Positions 44,341 to 53,841 of a stretch of 64,000 bases of DNA are shown piece by piece. Positions within the stretch are counted from its first letter, which is position 1. Every line of letters starts with the position of its first letter. The notes under the pieces were generated by a model. It was given only the letters and a program-made list of their open reading frames with translations, was not told the DNA's origin and ran no database searches. Source of the stretch: Listeria grayi DSM 20601 (GTDB lineage Bacteria; Bacillota; Bacilli; Lactobacillales; Listeriaceae). Location of the stretch: NCBI RefSeq assembly GCF_000148995.1, contig NZ_GL538352.1, forward strand, positions 620,001-684,000, written 5' to 3'. Made by a program: the position numbers and the translations under genes.

Positions 44341-45537
44341 TTGGAAATTATCGAGGGAGCAATCGATTCGCCAAAAGGCTTTCATGCAGATGGAAAGTTT
44401 GCTGGCTTAAAGAGAAAAAGAAAAGATATCGGCTGGATTGTTTCCGAAGTGCCAGCTTCTGCAGCTGCCGTATATACAACGAATATCATTCAGGCAGCAC
44501 CGATCGCAGTGACGAAAGCATCTATCCAGCAAGATGGAACGCTACAGGCAATCATCGTCAATAGTGGTAATGCCAATGCCTGTACAGGGAAACAAGGCAC
44601 AGAAGATGCTAAAACGATGCGCCGTTTGACTGCCGAACGGTTACAGTTATCAGAAACGGACGTGGCGGTTGCATCTACCGGAATCATTGGTGAAACACTA
44701 CCGATGGAGAAAATAACAACAGGGATTAAAATGCTGGAAACAAACGTACAAAATGGCAAAGCGTTTCAGCAAGCGATTTTAACCACGGATACCTTTGAAA
44801 AAACAATTACCTGCAAAGCTGTGATTGATGGAAATGAGGTCACGATGTCCGGCGTTTCCAAAGGTTCAGGAATGATTCACCCGAACATGGCCACGATGCT
44901 AGCATTCATCACCACGGATGCTGCTATCAGTCCGTTGCTTTTGCAGCAATTATTGAAGCAAAAAGTGGATCAAACCTTTAATCAAATTACGGTGGATGGC
45001 GACACATCAACGAATGACATGGTGATCGTCATGGCTAATGGTATGTCGGGAGCAGCGGAGATTTTTCCGAATACTGAGGCTTACGAGATTTTCACAGATA
45101 TGTTTCACACGATTTGCGAGTTTTTAGCCAAACAGATCGCGCGAGATGGAGAAGGCGCAACGAAACTAATTGAAATCAATGTCAAAGGCGCGACTAATTC
45201 AGAAGATGCACGAATGATCGCGAAAAAAATCGTTTCCTCGAGTCTGGTTAAAACCGCTATTTTCGGTGGAGATGCGAACTGGGGCAGGATCATTTGTGCG
45301 ATCGGCTATTCAGGCGGCAGGATCACACCGGATAACATTACCATCAAAATCGGAGATACGATGATCTTGCAGCAAAGTGAACCCGTCGAATTTTCGCAGG
45401 CAGAGGTAGATCTGTATCTACGCCGGGAACATATCGTCGTGGATGTCAACTTGCATATCGGCATCGCCTCGGGGACTGCTTGGGGCTGCGATTTAAGTTA
45501 TGAATATGTCAAAATCAATGCGTGTTACCACACCTAA
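44341..45537 (+). CDS. argJ: bifunctional ornithine acetyltransferase / N-acetylglutamate synthase
   Basis: 398 residues. The self-cleavage and catalytic region is [21 protein letters not shown] (cleavage before Thr); [12 protein letters not shown] and [16 protein letters not shown] are family signatures. It recycles the acetyl group between N-acetylornithine and glutamate. TTG start at 44341, eight bases or so after AAGGAGG; no ATG is near. Confidence 0.96.
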   Translation: MEIIEGAIDSPKGFHADGKFAGLKRKRKDIGWIVSEVPASAAAVYTTNIIQAAPIAVTKASIQQDGTLQAIIVNSGNANACTGKQGTEDAKTMRRLTAERLQLSETDVAVASTGIIGETLPMEKITTGIKMLETNVQNGKAFQQAILTTDTFEKTITCKAVIDGNEVTMSGVSKGSGMIHPNMATMLAFITTDAAISPLLLQQLLKQKVDQTFNQITVDGDTSTNDMVIVMANGMSGAAEIFPNTEAYEIFTDMFHTICEFLAKQIARDGEGATKLIEINVKGATNSEDARMIAKKIVSSSLVKTAIFGGDANWGRIICAIGYSGGRITPDNITIKIGDTMILQQSEPVEFSQAEVDLYLRREHIVVDVNLHIGIASGTAWGCDLSYEYVKINACYHT

Positions 45538-45552
45538 AAGGAGCTGACTTGG

Positions 45553-46305
45553 ATGAAAGATATAATTGTGATCAAGATCGGCGGTGTTGCAAGCGCTAAT
45601 TTGACGCCGGCATTTTTCGAACAAATCAAAGCATGGCAAGAAGCAAACAAGAAAATAATCATTGTGCATGGCGGCGGACATTATATTTCCAGTATGTTAG
45701 AACGGTTGGCGATCCCTATTAAGACGAAGGACGGGATTCGTGTGACAAATGAACAAACACTGGAGATTACAAAAATGGTGTTGATCGGCCAAGTACAGCC
45801 GCTTATTATGACCGCTTTCCAAACTCAACATATTCCGGCAGTTGGCCTCAATGCTGGGGATTCCGGAATCATTTCTGCTAAGAAAACCGCCGACCCCTCA
45901 TTGGGTCTAGTAGGAGAAGTGACAGCTGTCCAAACGGAAGTGATCGAGCATCTATTAGCCGCTGATTTTGTGACAATCATCGCGCCGCTAGGGATTACCG
46001 AAACATTTGACTGGCTGAATATCAATGCAGATATAGCAGCTTGTCAAATCGCAACCGCTATGCATGCCGAGCAGTTATTTTTACTCACAGACGTCGCTGG
46101 TGTCCAAGTAGCCGGAGAAGTGCAAGCGGAAATCACAACAAAAGCAATCACAAAGTGGAAAGAGGACGGTACTATTTATGGTGGCATGGTTCCTAAACTA
46201 GCAAGTGCTGAGGCTGCGCTGCAAGGAGGCGTAGAGCAAGTTATTATCACTAATCACTTGGCAAATGCAGGAACAACGATTAAAAGCGAGGTGACGGTTT
46301 CATGA
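45553..46305 (+). CDS. argB: acetylglutamate kinase
   Basis: 250 residues of the amino acid kinase fold: IVIKIGGVAS, IIIVHGGGHYISSMLERL, GLNAGDSGIISAKK, NINADIAACQIATAMHAEQLFLLTDVAGV and YGGMVPKLASAEAAL. It phosphorylates N-acetylglutamate. Its stop overlaps the argD start (ATGA). Confidence 0.96.
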   Translation: MKDIIVIKIGGVASANLTPAFFEQIKAWQEANKKIIIVHGGGHYISSMLERLAIPIKTKDGIRVTNEQTLEITKMVLIGQVQPLIMTAFQTQHIPAVGLNAGDSGIISAKKTADPSLGLVGEVTAVQTEVIEHLLAADFVTIIAPLGITETFDWLNINADIAACQIATAMHAEQLFLLTDVAGVQVAGEVQAEITTKAITKWKEDGTIYGGMVPKLASAEAALQGGVEQVIITNHLANAGTTIKSEVTVS

Positions 46306-47453
46306 AAAATGTCTTTCCGAATTACAAGCGTTATCCGATCGAATTAGTAGAAGGTAAGGGGACAAATGTCAAAGACGCCCAAGGCAAAACGTATTTAGAT
46401 TTTACAAGTGGTATCGCTGTCTGCAATTTGGGTCATGTCCCTGATTCGGTGAAAACAGTTGTAGAAGCGCAGTTGAACAAAATCTGGCATACATCGAATT
46501 TATATGAAAGTTCACTGGAAGAAGAAGTTGCTGCGAAGATCGCGCAAAACGAAGCATATCAAGTTTTTTTCTGTAACAGTGGGACCGAGGCGAATGAAGC
46601 GGCAATCAAATTAGCACGCAAATACACGCACAAAGAAAAAATCATCAGTTTCACCCAATCTTTCCACGGACGAACATTTGGTTCCATGAGTGCGACAGGT
46701 CAGTCGAAAATCAAAAAAGGCTTTGGCAAACTCGTTCCTGGATTTGAATTTGCTACCTTCAATGAAAATAGCGCTCTTGAACAGATCGATGAAGATACGG
46801 CGGCAGTTTTCATTGAATTGGTGCAAGGAGAGGGTGGCGTAAATGTAGCAGATCCTACTTGGGTACAAGCGATCCAAGCGAAATGTGAAGAAACAGGGGC
46901 ATTGTTGATCGTAGATGAGATCCAGACTGGGATCGGTCGTACCGGAACACGATATGCTTTTGAACAATACGCTATTTCACCAGATATGTATACATTAGCA
47001 AAAGGGTTAGCAAACGGATTTCCAATCGGAGCAATGATAGGGAAAAATAAATTGGCGGAAGCTTTTGGCCCTGGAAGTCACGGTTCTACTTTTGGGGGGA
47101 ATAAGATAGCGCTTGCTGCTGCCAAGCAAGTTTTGACAGAAATCGATCAGCCAGCCTTTTTGGAAGAATTGAACATAAAAGCAGCCGATTTTAAAAAACA
47201 ACTGACGGCTTTAGTAAAAGGGCTTCCCGGTTCAGAAGTCCGTGGGAAAGGCTTTTTGCTTGGGATCGAACTCCCAGGACCAGCGGATGAAGTCATCGCA
47301 GCCTGCCGAGAAAACGGACTACTCGTGCTGAGTGCCGGTCCAAATGTGCTTCGTATTCTGCCGCCACTCACGGCAACGGAAGAAGAGATTGCAGCAGCAC
47401 TTGCTATTTTAAATGATGCTTTATTAGAAAAATGGATGATACAGGAAGGGTGA
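46302..47453 (+). CDS. argD: acetylornithine aminotransferase
   Basis: 383 residues, class III PLP aminotransferase: LDFTSGIAVCNLGH, FCNSGTEANEAAIKLARKYT, LIVDEIQTGIGRTG, PLP lysine in YTLAKGLANGFPIGAMI, and HGSTFGGNKIAL. It converts N-acetylglutamate semialdehyde to N-acetylornithine. Start overlaps argB; argF follows after six bases. Confidence 0.97.
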   Translation: MKNVFPNYKRYPIELVEGKGTNVKDAQGKTYLDFTSGIAVCNLGHVPDSVKTVVEAQLNKIWHTSNLYESSLEEEVAAKIAQNEAYQVFFCNSGTEANEAAIKLARKYTHKEKIISFTQSFHGRTFGSMSATGQSKIKKGFGKLVPGFEFATFNENSALEQIDEDTAAVFIELVQGEGGVNVADPTWVQAIQAKCEETGALLIVDEIQTGIGRTGTRYAFEQYAISPDMYTLAKGLANGFPIGAMIGKNKLAEAFGPGSHGSTFGGNKIALAAAKQVLTEIDQPAFLEELNIKAADFKKQLTALVKGLPGSEVRGKGFLLGIELPGPADEVIAACRENGLLVLSAGPNVLRILPPLTATEEEIAAALAILNDALLEKWMIQEG

Positions 47454-47459
47454 GCGGAA

Positions 47460-48401
47460 ATGTTGGAGATGAAAAAAAGTTATCCCAAAGATATGCTTTC
47501 GCTGTTAGAATGGTCGAAAGCGGAAATCGAAGAATTGATCCAATTAGCACTGGAAATGAAAACCAATCCCAAACACTTCAGTCATGCACTGAGCGGGAAA
47601 ATATTAGGCCTTATTTTTGATAAGCCCTCCACGCGGACGCGGGTCTCTTTTGAAGCAGGTATGCTGCAATTAGGTGGACAAGCAATTATGATGAACGGAA
47701 AAGAGTTGCAGCTAGGAAGAGGAGAGCCGATCGCTGATACAGCGAAAGTCCTGTCGAGTTACATAGATGCATTGATGATCCGGACATTTAGTCACGAAGA
47801 AGTGGAGGCGTTAGCCGAGCACGCTACGATCCCAGTTATCAATGGTTTGACTGATTTGCATCATCCCTGTCAGGCGCTGGCAGATCTGCTGACGATGTAT
47901 GAATGGAAAGATGATCTCACGAATGTGAAAGTCGCATTCATCGGCGATGGCAATAACGTCTGCCACTCGCTGTTATTGATTTGCGCGTTAATGGGCATCA
48001 CGATCCACTTTGCGATCCCCGATGCTTACCAGATCGATGCCACGATCTTGGAGAAAGCACATCAGCTGGCGGCAGAAAGTGGAGCAGAGATCGTCGTTAC
48101 TGCCGATCCAGTTAAAGCAGTAACGGATGCCGATTTCATTTATACGGATGTGTGGACAAGCATGGGGCAAGAGAAAGAAAATCAAACCAGAATGGGGATT
48201 TTCTACCCAACTTATCAAGTCAACACAGCATTGGCTGCTTATGCGAAACCGGATTATAAGTTTCTGCATTGCCTACCCGCTCATCGCGAAGAAGAAGTGA
48301 CAGCGGAAATCATTGACGGCGAACATTCCGTATGCTGGCAGCAGGCCGAAAATCGTCTGCATGCGCAGAAGGCTTTGTTGCAGTTGGTGCTACAACATTA
48401 A
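47460..48401 (+). CDS. argF: ornithine carbamoyltransferase
   Basis: 313 residues: carbamoyl-phosphate loop [32 protein letters not shown] (HPCQ), and [14 protein letters not shown] (HCLPA). It forms citrulline. argG/argH are not in the window. An ATG at 47460 follows GAGCGGA; a second ATG at 47469 has GGAG before it and would remove three residues. A long-stem terminator ends the operon. Confidence 0.96.
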   Translation: MLEMKKSYPKDMLSLLEWSKAEIEELIQLALEMKTNPKHFSHALSGKILGLIFDKPSTRTRVSFEAGMLQLGGQAIMMNGKELQLGRGEPIADTAKVLSSYIDALMIRTFSHEEVEALAEHATIPVINGLTDLHHPCQALADLLTMYEWKDDLTNVKVAFIGDGNNVCHSLLLICALMGITIHFAIPDAYQIDATILEKAHQLAAESGAEIVVTADPVKAVTDADFIYTDVWTSMGQEKENQTRMGIFYPTYQVNTALAAYAKPDYKFLHCLPAHREEEVTAEIIDGEHSVCWQQAENRLHAQKALLQLVLQH

Positions 48402-48441
48402 AAAATGGGAAAACCACTTTTCTTAGTGGTTTTCCCATTTT
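48402..48441. terminator. terminator between argF and the convergent NAD kinase gene
   Basis: 17-pair stem AAAATGGGAAAACCACT/AGTGGTTTTCCCATTTT with loop TTTCTT. Confidence 0.93.
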
Positions 48442-48447
48442 CGTATG

Positions 48448-49251
48448 CTACAAAAAATTCCGCTTCACTTTATCCCAAAATGAATTTTTAGGCAGTTTGA
48501 TAATATTGATGAATCGGTCGCCCACTTCCAAATGAATGTCATAAATATGTTGAATGCTCAGTGCTTCTCCATCCATGCCAATCAATGGGAATTCATTATG
48601 CCCTAATTCGGAAGCCATCTTTAAATGCAGCTTCCGCTTAGAACTAAGCAGGAAAGAAGACCCCAACGTCCGGAAACGATTATTGTTCAGGGAGGCAAGT
48701 TCACTTACCTGCATGGAAGGCAGCAGCGGGTCAACGATCGAGCCATGCACGGATTTATTATAGGCTGTACTTCCAGTCGGCGTGGAAATAACCATGCCAT
48801 CACCACGGAATGTCTCAAATAAACTTTCATTGATAAAAACATCTAACGTCAAAGTTCGGATCGTAGAAGAGCGGATATTGAAATCATTCAACACATAAAA
48901 AGCTTTGGTGTTATTGACCGTCCCGTGGATCGTCGGATATTTACGAACAAGCCAGCGTTCTTCTGCTGCGGCTTTGATGATCTCATCGAGCTGATGGATA
49001 TGAAAATCACAGTACTGTCCCAATTGTTCCGTTAAAGCAATTCCTGCATACAGGCAATCCGTTCGAAAACCAGTATCCCGTACTGCTTTCAAAAAGGCAC
49101 TGTCGCCGCCGATGCTGATGATCACATTCGCTTCTTCAGGATCGGCCGTGATGTCGTAGCCATAAGACTTGGTTATCTTTTTCAATTCTCTGACTTTTTC
49201 ATGCAGCTGTTCGGTTTTACGATAAAAAAAATAAAAGGTTGTTTGTGGCAT
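48448..49251 (-). CDS. nadK: NAD kinase
   Basis: 267 residues of the PpnK/NadK family: VIISIGGDSAFLKAV (GGDG motif with Ser in place of the second Gly), FYVLNDFNIRSS (the usual NE reads ND), MVISTPTGSTAYNKSVHG and a late MDGEALSI. The two substitutions are of the kind seen in the second Bacillus/Listeria paralogue (NadK2). It makes NADP. AGGAGGAAG precedes the ATG. Confidence 0.93.
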   Translation of the reverse strand: MPQTTFYFFYRKTEQLHEKVRELKKITKSYGYDITADPEEANVIISIGGDSAFLKAVRDTGFRTDCLYAGIALTEQLGQYCDFHIHQLDEIIKAAAEERWLVRKYPTIHGTVNNTKAFYVLNDFNIRSSTIRTLTLDVFINESLFETFRGDGMVISTPTGSTAYNKSVHGSIVDPLLPSMQVSELASLNNNRFRTLGSSFLLSSKRKLHLKMASELGHNEFPLIGMDGEALSIQHIYDIHLEVGDRFINIIKLPKNSFWDKVKRNFL

Positions 49252-49388
49252 AGTACTTCCTCCTTCTTTATCCTTTGTGTCCAGTATAGCATGAAAGCAG
49301 CAAAGTTGCCTTTATTTTACTGATAGTTGATAGGGAGCCTGAATCTTGCTACTATTAGTGTATATCTTATGAAAAGGGGTCAATACAT

Positions 49389-50405
49389 ATGAATGCAAAA
49401 CGATGGGTCGCGCTTGCGTTGGTGGCAGGTTTACTACTGGTAAGCGGGTTAGTAAAAATCACCACCAGTCTTTTAGCAGCCGACCAAGAAACTAAACCAA
49501 GTTTCATAGATTCGCTGCTGGCGGATGAGGATACATTTGATGAAAAAACGCTAGAAGAAGGCGACGGAGATGCTCGAATCGCAGTTTTGTCTGTTGATGG
49601 GACCATCCAGGATACAGGAGAAGCTAGTTCGCTTTTCGGAAGCAGTGGCTATAATCATGCTGCCTTTATGAGACAACTAAAACAGATCGAAGCAGATAAA
49701 TCGGTAAAAGGAATTTTGATGTATGTGAATTCTCCTGGCGGTGGAGTGATGGAGTCTGCGCAGATCCGCGACAAATTACTGGAGATCAAGAAGAAAAGAA
49801 AGCTTCCTGTCTATGTCTCAATGGGCAGCATGGCAGCATCCGGTGGCTATTATATCTCCACAGCAGCGGACAAGATCTTCGCAAGTAAAGAAACTTTGAC
49901 GGGTTCGCTTGGCGTGATCATGCAGGGCTATGACTACAGTGGACTGATGAAAAAAGTCGGGATCTCCGATAATACGATCAAGAGCGGCGCACATAAAGAT
50001 ATCATGAGCAGTAGCCGTCCCATGACAAAAGAAGAGAAAAAAATCATGCAGCAGATGATCAATGATTCGTATGATGAATTTGTAAATGTCATTGCTACTG
50101 GCCGCCATATGTCGAAAGAAAAAGTTCGGAAGATCGCGGACGGACGCGTTTATGATGGTAGACAAGCTAAAAAAATCGGGTTGATCGATCAATTCGGTTA
50201 TAAAGAAGATGCGATCCGTGCACTTAAAAAAGAAAAAGGACTGCAAGATGCTGATGTTTTTGAATATCAGCAAACTGGCGGAATCGAAAGTTTATTTTCT
50301 GCCTCGGTAAAAGGAATCGTCAGCCCGAATGCAGAATTGCTTTCTTTCTTAAAAATGAGCGGAAATATAAGTGCACCAAAAATGATGTACTTGTATGGAA
50401 AATAA
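49389..50405 (+). CDS. sppA: signal peptide peptidase SppA
   Basis: 338 residues with an N-terminal membrane helix (WVALALVAGLLLVSGLVKI) and an S49 Ser/Lys protease domain. The serine lies in MGSMAASGGYYISTAADKIFA and the lysine in SGAHKDIMSSSRPM. It degrades leftover signal peptides. AAAAGGGG precedes the ATG. Followed at 12 bases by an RDD protein gene, the sppA-yteJ order of Bacillus. Confidence 0.95.
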   Translation: MNAKRWVALALVAGLLLVSGLVKITTSLLAADQETKPSFIDSLLADEDTFDEKTLEEGDGDARIAVLSVDGTIQDTGEASSLFGSSGYNHAAFMRQLKQIEADKSVKGILMYVNSPGGGVMESAQIRDKLLEIKKKRKLPVYVSMGSMAASGGYYISTAADKIFASKETLTGSLGVIMQGYDYSGLMKKVGISDNTIKSGAHKDIMSSSRPMTKEEKKIMQQMINDSYDEFVNVIATGRHMSKEKVRKIADGRVYDGRQAKKIGLIDQFGYKEDAIRALKKEKGLQDADVFEYQQTGGIESLFSASVKGIVSPNAELLSFLKMSGNISAPKMMYLYGK

Positions 50406-50417
50406 GGAGGGATAAAA

Positions 50418-50924
50418 ATGACGGAACCACGTGTTTTTTACTACCGCCAAGCAGCCGCTGAAAAAATGCCAGCAAGCGAAGCGATCCCCAAGCCTTATTT
50501 TGCAGGTTTTTGGATTCGTTTCTTCGCTTATATCATTGATCTGATCGCAGCAGGATCGATTCAAGTCATTCTGCTGACACCGCTATTCACAGGTGTTGGC
50601 TTGCCAAAACATTCCAGCCTTTTCAGTTTGTATGGTCTGGCGAGCGCCCTTCTTTTTCTAGCTTATTTTATCGTTTTCACTAAGCTGGGAGGACAGACAC
50701 TTGGGAAAATGCTACTAGGGATCAAAGTGATCCGCTTAGACAGGAAGCCGCTGACATTCAGCAATGTACTTTTCCGTGAAGGACTGCTACGCTATCTGCA
50801 GAAAGTGATTCTACCGCTTTATTTGGTTGTCGCATTCACTCCGCAAAAACAAAGCATCGCAGATTTACTGGAGAATACGACCGTTGTGCATGTTGGTTAT
50901 TTAGAATTAGAGACAAAAGCATAA
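50418..50924 (+). CDS. RDD-domain membrane protein (YteJ-like)
   Basis: 168 residues with three hydrophobic helices and the RDD start FAGFWIRFFAYIIDLIAAG. In Bacillus the same neighbour (yteJ) of sppA is linked to protection by and regulation of SppA in lantibiotic resistance; here the pairing suggests a similar role. AAGGAGGG precedes the ATG. Confidence 0.88.
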   Translation: MTEPRVFYYRQAAAEKMPASEAIPKPYFAGFWIRFFAYIIDLIAAGSIQVILLTPLFTGVGLPKHSSLFSLYGLASALLFLAYFIVFTKLGGQTLGKMLLGIKVIRLDRKPLTFSNVLFREGLLRYLQKVILPLYLVVAFTPQKQSIADLLENTTVVHVGYLELETKA

Positions 50925-50986
50925 TATTCGCTTCTTGAAACAGTTTTTCTTACAATAGAAGAGGAAAGTAAAAAGGAGGAATTTAC

Positions 50987-51484
50987 ATGGTACAAGTGAC
51001 ATTTAAACAAAAACCCGTGACACTCGGCGGAGAGCAGCGTAAAGCAGGCGATAAAGCACCTGACTTTAAAGTGCTGAATAACGCGAGCGAACCTGTAACG
51101 TTAAAGGATTATGCAGGCAAAACAAAGATCATCAGCGTTGTCCCATCCATCGATACAAGTGTCTGCTCCCAGCAAACGAGAAAGTTCAACGAAGAAGCTG
51201 GCGATTTAGAAAACACCGTGGTGTTGACGATTTCTGTTGATTTGCCATTTGCACAGCGTAAGTGGTGTGCGAACGAAGGATTACCAAATGCGATCACATT
51301 GTCAGATCATTATGATTTGTCATTCGGCAAAGCATACGGCGTTGTCATGGAAGAACTTCGCTTATTGGCGCGTTCCGTTTTCGTTGTAAATAGCGATGAC
51401 GAAATCGTGTATAGCGAATATGTAGAAGAAGGTACCAACCATCCTGATTACGAAAAAGCGATCGAAGCCGCAAAATTGGCATAA
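50987..51484 (+). CDS. tpx: thiol peroxidase
   Basis: 165 residues of the atypical 2-Cys peroxiredoxin type. Peroxidatic Cys60 in [17 protein letters not shown] and resolving Cys94 in [20 protein letters not shown]. It reduces peroxides with thioredoxin. AAAGGAGGAA precedes the ATG. Monocistronic with terminator. Confidence 0.97.
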   Translation: MVQVTFKQKPVTLGGEQRKAGDKAPDFKVLNNASEPVTLKDYAGKTKIISVVPSIDTSVCSQQTRKFNEEAGDLENTVVLTISVDLPFAQRKWCANEGLPNAITLSDHYDLSFGKAYGVVMEELRLLARSVFVVNSDDEIVYSEYVEEGTNHPDYEKAIEAAKLA

Positions 51485-51497
51485 TCGCCATATAAAT

Positions 51498-51535
51498 AAG
51501 CATGCAGGAGTTTACTCTTGCATGCTTGTTTTTTT
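51498..51535. terminator. terminator after tpx
   Basis: 13-pair stem AAGCATGCAGGAG/CTCTTGCATGCTT (one G-T pair), loop TTTA, then GTTTTTTTA. The convergent MFS gene ends at 51534. Confidence 0.88.
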
Positions 51536-52928
51536 ATTTGGCTTGTCTTCTCTTTAAAAACAGCCCAATAATCAATCCCAGTACAATGAAGCTTGCGAGC
51601 AGTAAGAAAGTATGCTGATATCCGATCAGACTGGCGCTTTTGATACCGAGCGTTTTATGCGCATCGATCTGCTGCGAAAGAAACACCGTCAAAAAGGCAA
51701 CTGCCAGAGAATTGACGATTTGCATCATAACATTGGAAATCGGCGTTACCCTGCTAATGAATTGAATGGGCACCGATTGTAAAGCATGATTGTTTACTTG
51801 CATATTGACTAGTCCTTGGCCGAGTCCTAACAAAATAACAGCTGCTAGCAAGTAGGAAATCGAAGAAGATGGCTGTACTTGTGATAATAGGAACAAACTC
51901 GCCCCTGTCATGAAGAAACCTGGAAGCGCAGCAGCTTTGGTTCCAAATTTATCAAATACTTTACCACCGATGATCATACCGATAAAGCTAGCAATGGCCT
52001 GCGGAACCATCATCAATCCGGCATGGAAAGAAGAGTATCCGCAAATCTCTTGTAGATATAGCGGGATTAGGAGCATGGAACCGAAAACCGCCACTTGATT
52101 TAGCCAAATCAAAACGATCCCTTTTCTAAACTCGGAAATTTGAAAGGCTTTGACATGCAAAAGGGGAGCATCTGCTCGTAATTCGGTAATGATAAACGTG
52201 ACCAGCATAATTATCCCAACTATCAAAAAAAATAAAGCTATAGGATTTTCCCACCCCTCGTCTGCTCCAACATGAATCCCATAAATCAAAAACGGAAAAG
52301 CAAAAGGAGAAAAGAGTGCCCCTTTGACATCGATTTTTGCATGTTTGTTTGCTTCGAAGTTCGGTAAAAACAGCACGGCCATTAAAAGTGCACCTGCGCC
52401 GATCGGCAAATTTATCATGAATATCGTGTGCCAATCAAAGTGATTGATCAACCAGCCAGATAATGCCGGTCCAACGGTTGGTGCGATCAGCATCGGCAGA
52501 CCTAAAAAGCCCATCATACTTCCACGTTTTTCGATAGGAATGATCCGAAAAGACATAGCAATACCAAGCGGTCCCACGACTCCTCCAAAAATACCTTGAA
52601 GAATTCGGAAGAGGATCAGCTGCGTCATCGATCCTGAGATTGCAGCTAAAAAGGAAGAGACGGTGAACAATACGACCGTCATAATAAAGACTTTTTTAGC
52701 GGAAAAACGATCTGCCAACCAGCCGGCATAAGGAATTACCGTTGCCATTGCAAGTGTATACGCAGTAATCGTCCATTGGGAAACTGCCAATGAAGAATGA
52801 AATGCCTGCTGGATATGCGGTAAAGCAACATTCATCACGGTCGTATCCATCATCACTAGAAGCATTCCCAGCGAAATCGTTAAGATCGAGGGGAGTACCT
52901 TTTTTAATTCAAAATTTTGTGTATCCAT
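51534..52928 (-). CDS. MFS drug efflux transporter, DHA2 family
   Basis: 464 residues, about 14 helices: MLLVMMDTTVMNVALPHIQQAFHSS, QWTITAYTLAMATVIPYAGWLADRFSAKKVF, FRILQGIFGGVVGPLG, GPALSGWLINHFDWHTIFMINLPIG. A multidrug exporter by family. It is encoded just downstream of a TetR repressor gene (81-base gap) with its own promoter and repressor-like sites. AAGAGG precedes the ATG. Confidence 0.9.
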   Translation of the reverse strand: MDTQNFELKKVLPSILTISLGMLLVMMDTTVMNVALPHIQQAFHSSLAVSQWTITAYTLAMATVIPYAGWLADRFSAKKVFIMTVVLFTVSSFLAAISGSMTQLILFRILQGIFGGVVGPLGIAMSFRIIPIEKRGSMMGFLGLPMLIAPTVGPALSGWLINHFDWHTIFMINLPIGAGALLMAVLFLPNFEANKHAKIDVKGALFSPFAFPFLIYGIHVGADEGWENPIALFFLIVGIIMLVTFIITELRADAPLLHVKAFQISEFRKGIVLIWLNQVAVFGSMLLIPLYLQEICGYSSFHAGLMMVPQAIASFIGMIIGGKVFDKFGTKAAALPGFFMTGASLFLLSQVQPSSSISYLLAAVILLGLGQGLVNMQVNNHALQSVPIQFISRVTPISNVMMQIVNSLAVAFLTVFLSQQIDAHKTLGIKSASLIGYQHTFLLLASFIVLGLIIGLFLKRRQAK

Positions 52929-52952
52929 TTTTATCGCCTCTTATCATTTTTA

Positions 52953-52999
52953 GAACACTGTTCGATAAAAATACTAACACCGTTCGAATTAGTTGTAAA
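52953..52999 (-). promoter_or_regulatory. promoter and TetR-operator candidates of the efflux gene
   Basis: On the minus strand TTTACA (52994-52999), 17 bp, TAGTAT (52971-52976). Two related sites, TCGAACGGTGTT in the spacer and TCGAACAGTGTT just downstream of the -10, overlap the promoter; the second contains the palindrome GAACA-G-TGTTC (52953-52963). Repression by the adjacent TetR is likely. Confidence 0.6.
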
Positions 53000-53009
53000 G
53001 AAAAACTTT

Positions 53010-53633
53010 TCAACGATCGGCTTCAATCTTTTCCATACCAGATAAAATTAATTGCAAGCCAAATTCAAACATGAATGGGCTACCTAAACGATCAAAAATA
53101 CCCGCTTTTTTGTAGGCAGTTAAAAACGGCAGAAATTTATAGCTTTCTTCTTCCTCCTCTGTAAATCGATTATCCCTTTTTTGGAAACGCTCGCTATCGA
53201 TCTTAAACGTACAAATATAATTCATATAGGCATTGATCGCAAAAAACTTTTCTTCGGGCTCCATTGTCAAATCACTTAATGTCATCAATAGAGTGTCTAA
53301 TAATTTTAAATAATTACGGCTGGAAGGTGGATAATCCATCAGTAATTGAGCTAATCCTGGATAATGATCCAAGGTTGTTAAAATATGATGGGCATATTTT
53401 TCTAAGCGACCTTTCCAGGTTCGTTCTTCCACAGGAAAAAGAATTTCTTCGCTTGCATGATTGATCAATTCTGCAAACAATGCTTCCTTACTCGGGAAGT
53501 GGTAATATAAAGAAGAGACAGTCATTCCTACTAATTCTGCCAGTTTACGCATGGAGAAACCATTTGTCCCATGGGATTGTAATAATTTCCATGCAGCGTT
53601 TGTGATCTTCTTTTGAGTTTCTTGCTTTTTCAT
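53010..53633 (-). CDS. TetR-family regulator of the efflux pump
   Basis: 207 residues: HTH ITNAAWKLLQSHGTNGFSMRKLAELVGMTVSSLYYHFPSKEALFAELI and a tetracycline-repressor-like C-terminal domain. It lies directly upstream of the MFS gene on the same strand with the operator-like sites in between. A plus-strand reading TATTATAGC (minus GCTATAATA) gives a TATAAT -10 for it. AGGAGAAA precedes the ATG. Confidence 0.9.
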   Translation of the reverse strand: MKKQETQKKITNAAWKLLQSHGTNGFSMRKLAELVGMTVSSLYYHFPSKEALFAELINHASEEILFPVEERTWKGRLEKYAHHILTTLDHYPGLAQLLMDYPPSSRNYLKLLDTLLMTLSDLTMEPEEKFFAINAYMNYICTFKIDSERFQKRDNRFTEEEEESYKFLPFLTAYKKAGIFDRLGSPFMFEFGLQLILSGMEKIEADR

Positions 53634-53841
53634 TTTATTTTCTCCTAAAAATAGACTTTATATCTGTACATTATTATAGCATAGTAGAAAAGTAGCTATC
53701 CATAACTATTTTTGTGGCTATTTGCGGAGGATAAAAGCAGGAATCGATCAGTATTTTTAAAAATTGGTTGAACCAGTTAGGATTGTTGTCAAAATAGTAG
53801 AAATGAAGAAAAAAACTTTATTTTGGAGGGAGCATATTTAA

